This document shows positions 23,682-36,000 of a stretch of 64,000 bases of DNA, piece by piece. The notes under the pieces were generated by a model. The model was not told the DNA's origin. It saw only the letters and a program-made list of their open reading frames with translations, and ran no database searches. The first letter of the stretch is position 1, and every line of letters starts with the position of its first letter. The stretch lies in assembly GCA_036345935.2 (NCBI GenBank), contig JADWOT020000005.1:4535247-4599246 (forward strand). The letters run 5' to 3'. This DNA is from Taenia hydatigena. Taxonomy: Eukaryota; Platyhelminthes; Cestoda; Cyclophyllidea; Taeniidae. The position numbers and the translations under genes are program-made.

Positions 23682-24123
23682 TGCTCGTTGAATTTAGTTC
23701 AGCCAGGAAAATAAGTTAGTCAGAATGCAATTTATAACGCATGCTCATTTGTTCAGTCATAAGGCCAAGTGCATAGTCGGCATTAGAAAAACCGGATAAA
23801 CTTTATTAAAAAACCTGTGAATTTCGGACATGGACACTCCTTGAATGCAAACCATCCAAGCGATGTTAATGAGCAAGTGTATGTTCTGCATGCAATGCAG
23901 AATTTTTGGCGAGGGTCTGAACATACCGTTTATTTATGCGGATCAACATTACTACCCCTATGATCTAGATGTTAGCATATGAACTCTTCTATTAGATAAA
24001 TAAACGAAAAACCGGTAATTGGTTTCATAGCAGACCATTGGTGTCGACAGGTTGCCTAGACGTACATATCTATATATATGTATATAGCATCAGCGTTGTC
24101 ATGGAGACAGAATTTGACTTCAG

Positions 24124-24435
24124 CACCGCGAAACTTGACTTGCAAAGACGGCCTGCAAAATACGCCACACTCGTCCATTAAAGCATCGTGTATCTCTATT
24201 GATGTCAGCATCCTACTTTGCATTCGTAAAAAAGAGCCAATAACATCCAACATTAAATATACTGCACGAAGTGCCATCACGGCACGAGATTGGACGTTTC
24301 ACGATAGATGGGACCTTGTGAGCAGGCACAATTTCAATTGTGCGAAAGGTAAAATGAGTAGTCCAATTCACATATGTTAACTTCAGTTATTGCTAAGCAT
24401 TTGTGCAGGCATAAGATACCACTCAGAAGGCACAT
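24124..24435 (+). CDS. Gene 4 exons: 225 nt exon plus 27 nt micro-exon
   Basis: Exon 24124-24348 is 75 codons long, phase 1-1, from acceptor GACTTCAG to donor GTAAAA. A 60 nt intron follows, then 24409-24435 (27 nt, phase 1-1, donor GTGAGA), comparable to the 30 nt exon 8 of gene 1. The large exon contains EPITSNIKYTARSAITARDW, which resembles EPIPPSSNIKCANSTARAVV in gene 3, and has several Cys. If the micro-exon is read through instead, the frame stops at 24461. Upstream and terminal exons are not identified. Confidence 0.35.
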
Positions 24436-24461
24436 GTGAGAATGTACGTTCATTAAAATAG

Positions 24462-26147
24462 ATGAGGAGTCTGATTAATTCCATTGATAAAAATAAATCG
24501 AGGTGTAGAACAAGGACGTTGAAATGATGCCAATTTGACACATAATACGGAACAGAGAATCGTGGTTGACTTTTGCTCATACGCTTCTGGTTTGATAGTA
24601 GCCAAGCAAACAGAATCCATATGCATTAGTTACACCTCTCGCTTATTAAAAGGGTCTTTCTGATGAATTGAACCATATAAATCTGGAATAGTTAGGCTTC
24701 GTTTCGTCTCATAATAGTGTAACCACTTCAAACCATTGAAGAGAGTCGTATGCGCCAATTAGGGTTTATTCAACAAGAGAATTCACATTAACGATTGCCA
24801 AAAACACTTGAATTGCAGCTGACTTCATCGCTCCGTCACATTAGCCTGCAGTAGAGAAAGATTGGTTTGGTGATTGCAGTGTACGGGCAATGACTTTGCA
24901 TTTGTCTACACAACTTGTGCACTGGCAACGATCTACGGTAGATTTGAAGCACAGACCATCGCCACGCAAGTATATGCGATATCACAGATTGCGAAAGCTA
25001 CTGCAAAGCTGCCAGTAGTGACATCGCTTTCTTCCTTTCCTATGTGAAAGGACACCATGTAAATGATATCTGGTGACGCGTGCACATAGCTCGCCTGCAG
25101 GCTGTGCTGCAACGAACATCAACAACTGCTATATGGTGGTGAACTGAGCATAAGGCTTTCATGTTATTGGCCATGCAATCCAAACCTCTTTTCACGAATT
25201 TTAAATGCTATATCTGGTCACACTTGTCTAAATTCCGTCTGCTCAGTCCTTGCAATAAAAGCAAAATATCGCCCTAAACTCTACAGCTAGTCATGTAAAT
25301 GAAACTTGCATAACTCACGCTAAAATCGCTCTTTGTAGTCAGCCTCTCTGCTAGGGATGTCCACACTTGTTAATACTAGCTGTCACGTACAAAGTCTCAG
25401 TGATGCTTCTTTGATATCAGTCATCCATCACGGTGTCGAATTCAAACTCCGATAGAGAAAACTATACCCGAATTAGTAAAACAAGAGCGTTATGAGGAAT
25501 ATTAGATCAATTTAGACGTTGAAGCATACAAGCGTGAACTAAACTAGGAGATTAATTCCTTATAATCCAGTCGTTTATCACAGCAGTTGCAGGTCGCAAT
25601 TGCAGAATAGGTCTTGCGGTAGCTTTCGTCCTTTATATTTAAAGATAGTGAATCATTTAGCGCAGGGTGATTTCTACGTCATTTCGATTTGAAAGAATCA
25701 AACCCGCAACAGAAACTCAATGCGGTACTTGCAAACCTGACCTGAGTGGCCGTTCAATAAAAGATGGGCTAGCTTCAACAACCAGTCACTCTTGAAAGCT
25801 TTTGATTGAAAACACTTACCAATAAAATTAAACATTAGACTCATGCGAAAACCCACGACCATTGTGTATTCTTTTCCTTTTAATCATCACCTTCTGATTT
25901 TAGTTGTACAAATGAAAGGCACTGAATTTTGCCTCCTGGCTGACCAAGTAAGAGGCAGATCACTCATATTTAATTTTCTGATAAGACCAGCCGCTATAAA
26001 CAATCACTAGTATCTAGGGTTCTAAATCCACTTAATGTAAATATAATAATAAACTTTCAACCGTAACTGCAAATGCTGGATAGGAGCTTGAAGAGATCAT
26101 TGCTTTCAGGCGGGTTGAGGAACTCACAAGTAGAGCGAGTTCAATAT
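24462..26147. other. Gene-free stretch
   Basis: I see no supported exon, RNA gene or repeat here, only short frames. It separates the family cluster from the alkaline phosphatase relic on the other strand. Confidence 0.5.
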
Positions 26148-28107
26148 TCACACCGAGAGGCTTTGCTTGCGATCGGATCGATCACCAACCAGCGTATAGG
26201 AGTGCGAGTGATCTGCCGTAACTACCATTGGTGTTTCCTCCTAATTAGCTATTTGCATGCCAGCCTGAATTGCTTCCTCAAATGCCAGCAGATCTGAATG
26301 GGCCTTCCTACGTTAAAAAGAAAAACAAATTACCTGAAAGCGTACGATATGTGCAATTTTGCCCTTGGCTGCTTGTTTGCCGAAGTTCCTGTGGCATGCG
26401 TGGTTAAAACGTGCACCCTCGACGAAGAGGAGGAGCCCCTTGGGCTGATGAGCGAGGATCTTTACTGCAAAGGTAACAGGATTCGCCAGCGATGGCTTAT
26501 TGTACCTTCTATCAGCGTTAAATGGCAAATGAGAGGAGCTTAGAAGACCTGCAATCTTTACGCCTTATCAGTATTGCGCCAGTAAGTTACGCAATCCTAA
26601 TATATGAGTTAGAACTTTGTCAAAACCATCCTGAATGTTTTTGGGGCCTTAGCTCTCTTGTAACCTGGTTAATCTCTGCCACAGGTTTTTTATGTACGAT
26701 CGCATCTCTTGAGATATCACGTAAAAGACCAATGACGTCAACTGTTATCAGCATGTCCCACGAATTCTCAACTAACCAAGAAGATAGTCAACTTTAGAGA
26801 AGTCGGCCATCATGAAGTCGTTTGCATCAGTAATAAGTTGGGCACGGCGTTCTCAACTCGTCTGATTGGCCAGCCACTCCTTTGCAATGTTTCGACCATC
26901 CAAACCTTCGCTTCGACCCTTTTGAAGGAGGAAGGTACGAGAATCGCCTCCCAACACTGCATTGATGTTTAGATTCTCTTCCACCAACTGTCAAGCGGTA
27001 TCTATTGGCAGCTCTGAGGTGCCGTCTATCGTAGTGCAAAAATTTCAGGTATGATAAAAGAGCTAGATCATGGCAACTCTGTTTTCTTACCGGAGATTTG
27101 AGGCACAGACACATGATGTGTCCTTCGCAGAGATGTAGACCGAACTGACAACACTAAAATAAAAATAATGTCGCATCCGACCTGGGTCTAACTTGAACCC
27201 TGGCTACTATAAAGAAGGACATCTCCTGCAGATGGCAGAATCTGTGGGGACCTGCAACACGGGTCAGCAAAATCACGTGGACTCTTAATAAGTCATTCTA
27301 ATAATTTCTTCAAGCTGCAAGAAACTGAATGGCCCAGTCAGACATCTAGATTGCAAACGAACGGAAACAAAGTGGGGGGAGTGAAGCCAGAATGCGATTA
27401 TATAATCCGCATTCGCTAAAACTCTAGGGATCTACGAGACGCGCATTTAAAAATCGATGTATTGCCCCTGGTTGCGTCTCGCAGTAATGATCGAGGTTCC
27501 TGTGATTCAAAATGAAACAGATTTTTTCTTATGCCGCCAGAATCTCTGTAATGAAATCACTGCGCTGCACTATTCTCAGAGATGGCCACAACGCCACTGG
27601 GTGATCTATTGACATCTCAGCTAAAAATAGTTTCCAAATGAGTCAATGAGTTACCGCAGAAGGATTTTAGCATGGTCAGCAGAGCTCGTGGAGAATTGCG
27701 ATGGAGATGCTGCGTTTCGAGCTCTGCGTCAATTCTCGTAGGTGACTGATTCCAAAATTCTGAGCCCCTATCCGGATTGTCAAGCGCGAAGAATGACTGC
27801 GGTAGGTGACTAGTAGCGCCTGAGTCCGCAGGGGCTCATCAACTCTAATCTCACAGGTAGCAGTTCAAGCAATAAAGCATTTTAAATAAGAGAATGAGTA
27901 AGTGGGCTACAAGTGTTAACTGTTTGGATCCCATTGACGCGAGGCGGCGTGAGCAAAAGCCCCAGCAGGCTAGGTATGAGTGACTCGTGACATAGCGACG
28001 ATTCCCGTTGACGTACCAGACTCGATCACCGTCTCTAGGACAGACTCTACTTCCTCCTCAGGTGTGTGCTTGCGGTAGGACCCTAAACTTACTGTGCACG
28101 CCAGGCC
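26148..28107 (-). pseudogene. Alkaline phosphatase pseudogene, four blocks
   Basis: Read on the minus strand in 5'-3' order. Block 28107-27914 has the GIVAMSRVTHT-stop-PAGAFAHAASR region (family: VTTTRVTHASPAGAYAH). Block 26988-26700 has NINAVLGGDSR and GLDGRNIAKEW (family: DVILGGGR...DGRNL), then stops and a frameshift. Block 26528-26329 has AVKILAHQPKGLLLFVEGAR, then FNHACH. Block 26303-26148 has AFEEAIQAGMQIAN-stop-EETPMVVTADHSHSYTL. Order and spacing match one multi-exon gene. In-frame stops at three or more sites, a frameshift, and change of the EGGRIDHGHH metal site to EGARFNHACH show it is dead. The TADHSH metal site is intact. The N- and C-terminal parts of the enzyme were not found. 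Confidence 0.85.
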
Positions 28108-31100
28108 GATTAAGAAAAATCTTGGAGCATCTAATTTTTTCCCTTTATCCACCACCTACAAGGCAAAAAACGATTTCAACTCGAAGAATATTGGAAGCCA
28201 TTCCCCTGATCATTTGGCAATGCAGCAGAATCACCACCCTCCGATTGGGAAAGAATGCAAACGCTTCGAGGCATTACCTTTTGTTTGCCTGCTCCTCAGG
28301 CAAATGAGACCGTCACTTCTAAAACACCGTATGATCGAATCACTTAGCAGGCGTGAGGTGGTGCTCAAATTCTGCATTCCCATCGATGAAGGATCGCATT
28401 CTCTCGTCCGTTTTCAACAAACAAGTTGCAATTAACAAAACCACATGTAATAAAACCAATAATTAAAAATTTAAACTCCTCGGTCCTTTCCTCTTTTTTC
28501 TTTTCATACATACGTACATTTGCAGTAAATGAATTCACTCATACAAACCTTAGGAAGTGCTCGGATAGCTGAGTTCCTGGTTGCCACAAAACCTTTGGGT
28601 AAAATGTAATTGTGCATACAGCAGTATCTTTATATTAGGCCTTAGCTTCCCAGTTACCAGAGCTACGATCTTTTTCAGCTTTAGCTGGCGCGTCTCATTC
28701 AAATCGTTGGTGCATTTTAAAATCAAAATGTGGACCATACGCTTGCGGCAGACGTCACACCAATAAACAGATTTGGTAACTTTTCTGGCCAGGAACATAA
28801 ATGGAAGCTATTAGACATAAAAGTGGCATGCTGTGAAACCTTAAAATCCCTATGCTTTTTGAAGCATAAATTAACTTGAGCCCTTGGGAAAATAACTTGG
28901 TAAATTCATATTATTTTGAAGGCAAGCAGAATGCATTTGCGAATAAAGAGCCCAAATCTAAAGAAAAGTTGAAACAAAAGTGCATTCTCCTCCAAAAAGT
29001 TCCCTTTCTTTTTTGAATAAAAGTTGTTCTCTAATTAGCAGCAAAATAAAATGTACTAATTTCGATCATGGTACGCATGCAGGAATACATTAGGCTGGAG
29101 AACAGATAATGCAAAAAATGAATGTTCATAGGCAGGTCGCGGAGATTTCGTAGGTAAGATGAAGTTAACTTTGGGTATTTACATATTTTCGTCTATGCCA
29201 TTAAGAGGCTTGCTACAGTTCAAAACCACTAAAGACCTATTCTTTGTGCCATCGCTTTTATTGCATGCCTGGTGCGGAGCTGCTCGGCGACGCATTACCG
29301 TGCGTTTTGCTGACGTATAAATCAGTCCAGTTAACAATCACGGACTCATATGTTGAATAGAAATCACTCATCTTAAAAAGCAATTAAAGCCGTCACTATA
29401 CCGCTATGATCACTTTCCTGAGCCGCATAGTAACTGAGAGTAGAAAAAGACCCTTGCAAAAAGCTGGCCGTGCCAATGATAGAAATATACATGGGAAGGA
29501 AGAAGGCTGCCTCCAGGAAATCCAGCTATCAGGCTCCTATCATATTAGCCAATCCCTGGCATTCACATTTGAATTTTATGTCCATCATCACACCATATCA
29601 CAAATTGCTCCTTTTGTTGCACATGGCGCCCGGTTGCGTCCCAAATACCCGCCTTTCATTTATCTTCGTCATCAGATTTTTCAACATCTAACTGGAAAGA
29701 AGAAATGTGCAAAAATGTGATGATTGTGTAGGCACCACGAAACACACTTCCTTTTTCAGACGCCTTTATTTGTTCACATGGCAGTGCGTCACGTCGACTC
29801 AAAAGAACTAGCGATGATCGGTTAGACATACTCGGAGAGGCGGGACTGATGGATGAATGCACTCCTTGGTACTCAATTAGGAAGTAAAATTAACCTTGCA
29901 AAGGACAGAACAGTCGAAGAACATTATATTAGAAGGACAGAGCATGACCATGATTACCAGATCAAAAGTAGCAGTCGACTCCTTCCTTCAGTGGAAAGTG
30001 AGCTTCGAGCAGAGAGAATAGGAGGGCAGTCAGTCCAATGCAGACCAAAGCTAGTTAAAATAGCTACTTTCGATTAAGTTCTTCAATGCCTAAGCAATTT
30101 CTGACCCAAAAAACATCATAAAAGAATAGGTAAGGAACAGTAACCTCGACAGGCCAACTCATCTCAACCTAAGCGCATTGGCGCCATTGGTCTTCTTCTT
30201 TCTCCTCCGCCTCCTTCACACGCAACATGATGTAAGAATTTCAGCCCAGGTGGCGGAGCACAAAGGAAAGTGACGCCCACACCTACCAAGCAATCTACAA
30301 GAAAATGCTATCCGAAGACAATACTAGATGGAACTGCGGGACCCTAGGCAACACGTGCCACCGATCGATCCAATGCATGTCATATGTGAGCAGGTCAATC
30401 ACATTAGGCATGCTCCCCACACATTGTTCGGCACTCCATCATTCATTTCGCTTCGAGATACCTTCATTACAAACATCCATTTTTCGCTATTATCTTACTT
30501 TTGCTTTGTTTCTCCTTCACCTTTGATTTCCTTCACCTCTGCTGTCTCCCTCCCAACCTCTCTGTAGTTCCAATCCTCCCACTGTGTTGTACTGAAGACT
30601 CTAAAGGATCGGAATAAACAAAAAAATCTAAAGGTAAGTTATGCCATTACCATCCCCTTCTCTTCCTGTAACATCTCTTCCTTTTTTTCTATTTCTTCAT
30701 TTCCATGCGGCGTTTCACTGCTGTCACTACTGGTATCCCAATGTATTTCGCAAGTGATGGAAAACTATGTGCAGCCGCCTTGGGTGTGCAATTGAATACA
30801 CTTTCATACCCCCTCCAGCAAGTCAACCTTCTTTGCACTTCTCTGAAATGCATAGCCGGATAGGTGAGTAAGTGAATAAGTTCATCGGTAGATGGAGAAA
30901 AGAAGGATAGGATGCAGTACCACCGAACTGTGCATAGACATCCGATAATGACCCTTACATTTTCTCGCCTCCTCCCCCCAACCTCTCTCCTTACGTCCTC
31001 CTGGTTTTCTGTCTCTTTGCCTTCCACCTAATTATTTCTTCATCGCTTTCAACTAAACAATCCTGTTACATCTCCGCCGTAGAGGCGCATGACCGTTATT

Positions 31101-32792
31101 GTCCTCTTTGATGTGAAATGTCGATTCTCCCGGGCATCGCATCAGTAACACTTGTCAGAAACTACATCCGCCAGCTTTGAAACATTCTTAGGTAGTAATA
31201 CGCTAGTTTATTGAATTACTTTATGCCCTACGCTGCTTTTACTGCGCCACTGACTCTCTAAGCCTCCTATATTCGTTTGCAACCGCCAAATCAGAAGCAG
31301 CAGTAGCAGGCCTAGAATAGGCACCTATGCCAGGTAGCGACAGCCTAGGATAAAATATAAAAGGGGAGGATAAGCAGGGTTGCCTCATTCTCAGAGGCAC
31401 CTTTATACGCTACTATTTGCTTCATAATTTTTCGCTACGTAAAACGAGGTCTTTTCCTTCCTTTGAGCAGATGGTAAGAAGCAATGTACATGCTTAGGAA
31501 CTAAGCCTGGCGACCTTTTCTTATAATGGAAGGATAAAAACCCTCTGGACTACTCCTCTACCTACATGCACTACTCAAATCTACCTATATTGAGTGTTTT
31601 CACTTCTCAGTACGCTCTACATGCTCTCGAGTATTGCCTATTACATTGTGTCCCACTGCGCACGTTCCATGCATTCGAACGCCGAAAGGATAGGAGTAAA
31701 TGCTTTCTACATCTCATTCTCTCGTCTTTGTGCTTCTAATTGTATGGCATGAGAACGCCTTGCCCTTCTAGCTTCCTCACTCTTCTTACCTTCACCTTCT
31801 CAGAGCCCAACGTCATTTCTGCCCCCTCTCCTTCCCTTACCTAGTCACACGCCGACATCCTTTTAATTAGTTTCATTCATCTTTTTGCTCGCATCACTCT
31901 TGATTATATCTTAAATAAGAAATTAGGGAATTCATAGCTTAGATCAGACAATGCGCAGGCTGGACCAGACTAGAATAAGTCACACTTGAGCTAGGACAAA
32001 GTCTTTTAACATAGTGTAGCCTTCAATACCATTTATTTTCCATTTCTGTCTTTATTTTTGCTACCTTAGTTTATCTCTCACCAACTCACATCCCTCACTT
32101 GCGCTCTCACGAGCAAAGATGAGTGCGTTACTTCTACTTCCTGCTTCGTAACTTGACTGCTGGCCGGACTAATAACTGCCTATCTCATTACTCACCTCTT
32201 GTTTTAGAGAGTTTCATTGCCTGAAAATCTTCACAAAGGGTGAAAATGCACACTCTTCTCCTTAGTTCGCCTGCACTCTTCAAGTTATGTGTGACTGCTT
32301 CTGGCTGTCTGCCCGAGCTCGTCCGTGCACGTGTGCATGTCAATGTCCATTTCTCTCTTTTGTCCTTTCAGAGATTCGCCTTAATTGATGACGCACGAGA
32401 ATTGGTAAGAATCCCTGAGAGTGTGAATGTGTGCAAGCATTTATCGCATCTTCTCCTCCACACCCATCCTTCTAGTCTACCAGATCGACAGTTTCAAACT
32501 TAGACAGGTAAGAACTACTTAAGCCAATCTTTTGATGGCTTGTTGATTAATCAATTGATTGCGACCATTTACTTCGTCAACATTCCATTGCCCACTCACC
32601 AGCTCACTTGACCTTGTTTGGCCTCTATTCTCCTCCTGTGGATTCTCGCCTTTATTCCTTCGGATTGAAGTTGTCATTTCGTAGTAGCAGGAGAGGAGTG
32701 CCAAAACTCTTAGAATTCATCTAACACGGCGAGCGGTATTGGATAGGCGAACGCCAAAGAGAAGTAATTTGAATAGCTTTGCCACCAGATAA
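28108..32792. other. Intergenic stretch, partly pyrimidine-rich
   Basis: No gene recognised. From about 30180 to 32700 the plus strand is rich in C/T runs (for example near 30500-30560 and 30960-31030). The longest frame, 112 codons at 30689-31027 (-), has a basic N-terminus but no recognisable motif and is within chance length. Confidence 0.45.
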
Positions 32793-32852
32793 ATGCGATT
32801 TGCCTCCCTTGTCACCAGTTTCTCAAGATATCTGTGCAAGAAAAAAACAATA

Positions 32853-33032
32853 GGATTCATCAAAGGGAAAGATACAATGGAAGGAAGATCACCTTTACCT
32901 ACCCCCAAATTTGACGGTGGGCCAAGACGACATGTCGCCAATCCTTGTACCCCATGGGGTGGATTTCGCTTTGGTGGTAATCCAATCACTGCCTTCAAAG
33001 TGAAAAGTGGAACCTACGAATTTGACAGTTGA
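32853..33032 (+). CDS. Unassigned exon-like frame
   Basis: An open frame to TGA contains PLPTPKFDGGPRRHVANPC followed by TPWGGFRFGGNPITAFKV. This Pro/Gly/Phe-rich composition looks like a real linear-motif or muscle-protein-type segment rather than random translation. The opposite strand is also open over the same bases. No splice sites stand out and I cannot name a family. Confidence 0.2.
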   Translation, partial: GFIKGKDTMEGRSPLPTPKFDGGPRRHVANPCTPWGGFRFGGNPITAFKVKSGTYEFDS

Positions 33033-36000
33033 GAGCCAATGAAAGCGAAGAAACGGAGCAGCAAGCACAGGCCAGATACCGACTGAAAAGATGAAAGAGA
33101 AAGTGTGGGACACCTTTACTTTCAGCTATTCTTGAATGTCTGCAGCCAGCAGGTTACTTAATGGACTTACATTCTCTTCTCTCTCCCCAGCTTACTATTA
33201 GAATCGTCTTTATTCCAGCCATGTCATCTTGGGCGATCAAATACTAGTGTTACAGTCCTCTTCCATTGCAGCGGCGGCATGCCGCCATAAACGTCTGGCG
33301 CATCAGCACATCGCACCCTTATCGTGTCGTCCATTCCTTGCATCTGGTAGCAAAAGTTAGTTGTTGGTATATTTAGTTAAAACTGTTTTGCTTGTTAAGA
33401 TTTAGCACGGTACAAGGTCAAGAATTTATTTTCTGTGGACCGAAATTTAATTCGATAAATTATTCCTCAGAGCATTTAGGAGGTCATGCAATAGGCGCGC
33501 TAATAAAAATAAACGGCAGTTTTTAAATAACAACAACAGTGTGAACCAGGAATTAGTGCTCAGTTACCGGGAAGTCGGCTTTGACAATGTTTCTTAGCCA
33601 GGACTTTTAATTGCAAAACGACAAATGAGAGCACAAAAAATAGAACTTGTGGCTCGGTGCTAACATCGAGCAGACTAAAACATTGATCCTCCATTGATAC
33701 TTAATAGTCAAATAGTGTACTTATCCCGAAGTATTCGGCTTATTCTTCGTCGGAGTACTTGGAGATAAAACAAAATGAGCAAGGATGATGTTAAACTCTG
33801 CTCCTGCAAACCATTTTATTTACCTAGTCTCCCCATTTGTTTTGCAACTGAGCAAAGCTGGGCAGACTTTGGGATTAACAATGCTTGAGATGAGAGACTG
33901 TCGATCAATAACTAACCACTCAGCCTATGCCGGGTCAAACTTCGATCCGAGTACTTCGAAATGATGTAAGATTACGTTCTTCCGGTTCTACCACTAAAAC
34001 CTGTTAAAGGTTTTGTAAAAACAGCTACTCTGCTTTCTAGACAAATAAAAGGCTGTTAACAACAGTTACAATTAAATATCCGGATCAGTTAGGGTGATGG
34101 AATGAGTTATGCTTGAAATGCGTGGGCATGGGATGGCACCAAAACGCCTCTACTACAATTATAGCGGGAATGCGGAAAACACTTTGGGATTCTTGGACAT
34201 CCAGCGAGTAGAGAAAAGCATGCTCCCGGATGAGAGCTAGCACACAGCTTACACCTTGGTTCCCATCCTCACTGCCGCATGTTTAAGATGGCCTTCATGC
34301 ACTTTCACGCGTGACGAGCGACATTAGGAGCACGTTAAGACTTAAGACTCACCCCGCCATCACGTGTGCGAAATCTTCATTTATTTGGCTTGTTGCAGAT
34401 GCTAGTGAATAAGTGAGGTGACTCGCAATGCAATAGTCTTGATAGCTTTTATAAAGCCATTATCACTTTGGCTGCAGGAGAGGTCTTGACGTCTGTGTAA
34501 GATGCGGGAACCTAAGAAAAGAAAGGTTAACGCCCAATTTGAAGCTATTGGAAATCAGTTTATCGTGGGAAGTAATGTGCAGCAGCGACCAATTGGCGAC
34601 AAGCGGCGCACTTAGGATTACAGAAAGCACAAGTAGACCGGTCGGTGGAGTGTATTAAAAATAATTTGTGGTTGACATTGTTCAGCTGTTCCCTGAACAA
34701 GGGCCGAGGTCTGTGTAGTCGCTAAGCGCTATGACAGAGACAACTGGTTAGGCGATAAATAGGGTAAAGTATGTAAGGGGTCATTCACGAGCATGAGTTA
34801 AATCATGAAATCATGAAATAGTGCGCGTTAAGGCGAGATGTCATTTCAACCCTTCTGATTCCTGGACTACGTACACTTTCCCATTCATCATGCAACTACA
34901 AAATTTAATTTATTCGTGGCAAGATGGCTTGTAATACAAATTATCTAGCATTGCTTGTATTTTCTGTGCAGAATGTAGCATCTTTTGATAGAAATCCTTA
35001 TTACTTAATACGTCCCTTGTGCATTTCTACCTTTTGTCCTCCCAACACCCCTGCCAATGGTGGACAGCCTATTCCAAGTCATTCTTTGAAGCTAACTGAT
35101 TTCCTCAAAGAAATCTCAATAACGAAGTCCCTGGAACCTTGGTTTCCTTAGTTAGATCATGACCAATTTCTTATAAGTTCTTCTAAATGTGAGAAGAAAA
35201 AAAAACCAATCTTCGCACTATTTCAATTATTCCCCATTTTGTCTAAACACCGAATCATTAAGTTTCCATAGTCATTCCTTACAGCAGCAATTACCAACTG
35301 CCTTAAGCAAGCCATCTTATCAGGAATAACTTTTGCCATTGCACTGTGAGATTAGGAAGCTAACATGGGTCACCTCAGCTATCCAGGCATCATGTCACCT
35401 GACCACATATGCTTAATGATGCTCGGATTCTGTCCGCAATCTAGCGTTTATTACTAGTAGCTGAAAAAGGGAGCACCTCTCCCTATGCAAAAGTATGGTC
35501 AGTCGAAATCAGTCACTTCATCTCGCAACTATTTGGTTGGTTCATTTTACTTTAAAATAATCTGCCATTTCTCCCTCACCACCAAATTTTATTGATTCCA
35601 ATCTAAGAGGCAGGTTCCCAGTGGCTATCTGCACCCAGGCCTTTGGACGGGGCACCCGATCTGTACCTAAACACTCTCTGTACGAGGTCGACAATCGTTG
35701 CTACTGATGTAAACATCAGTCTGTTGCTTTTTGTTTCAATTAGTGGTCTTGGCATAAAAGCATTATGATGGGGCTAGGTGAGTTTTGAGTCTTACACTAA
35801 CACCATCTTCATGGCTGGGAAGGAAAGAATGGGTAGATTCTTGGGGTTTTCCGGCGAGGTGTGCAGTCTGCGTTCCTCATGTGCCTCACTACGACACGGA
35901 TTGCTAGCAAAGCAAGAGATAGGGTCCATTCCTTTACACACATCGATCTGCTTAAGTTGTAAATTCGTGACATCGAAAGTGATTATAAACGAGGAGAGAG

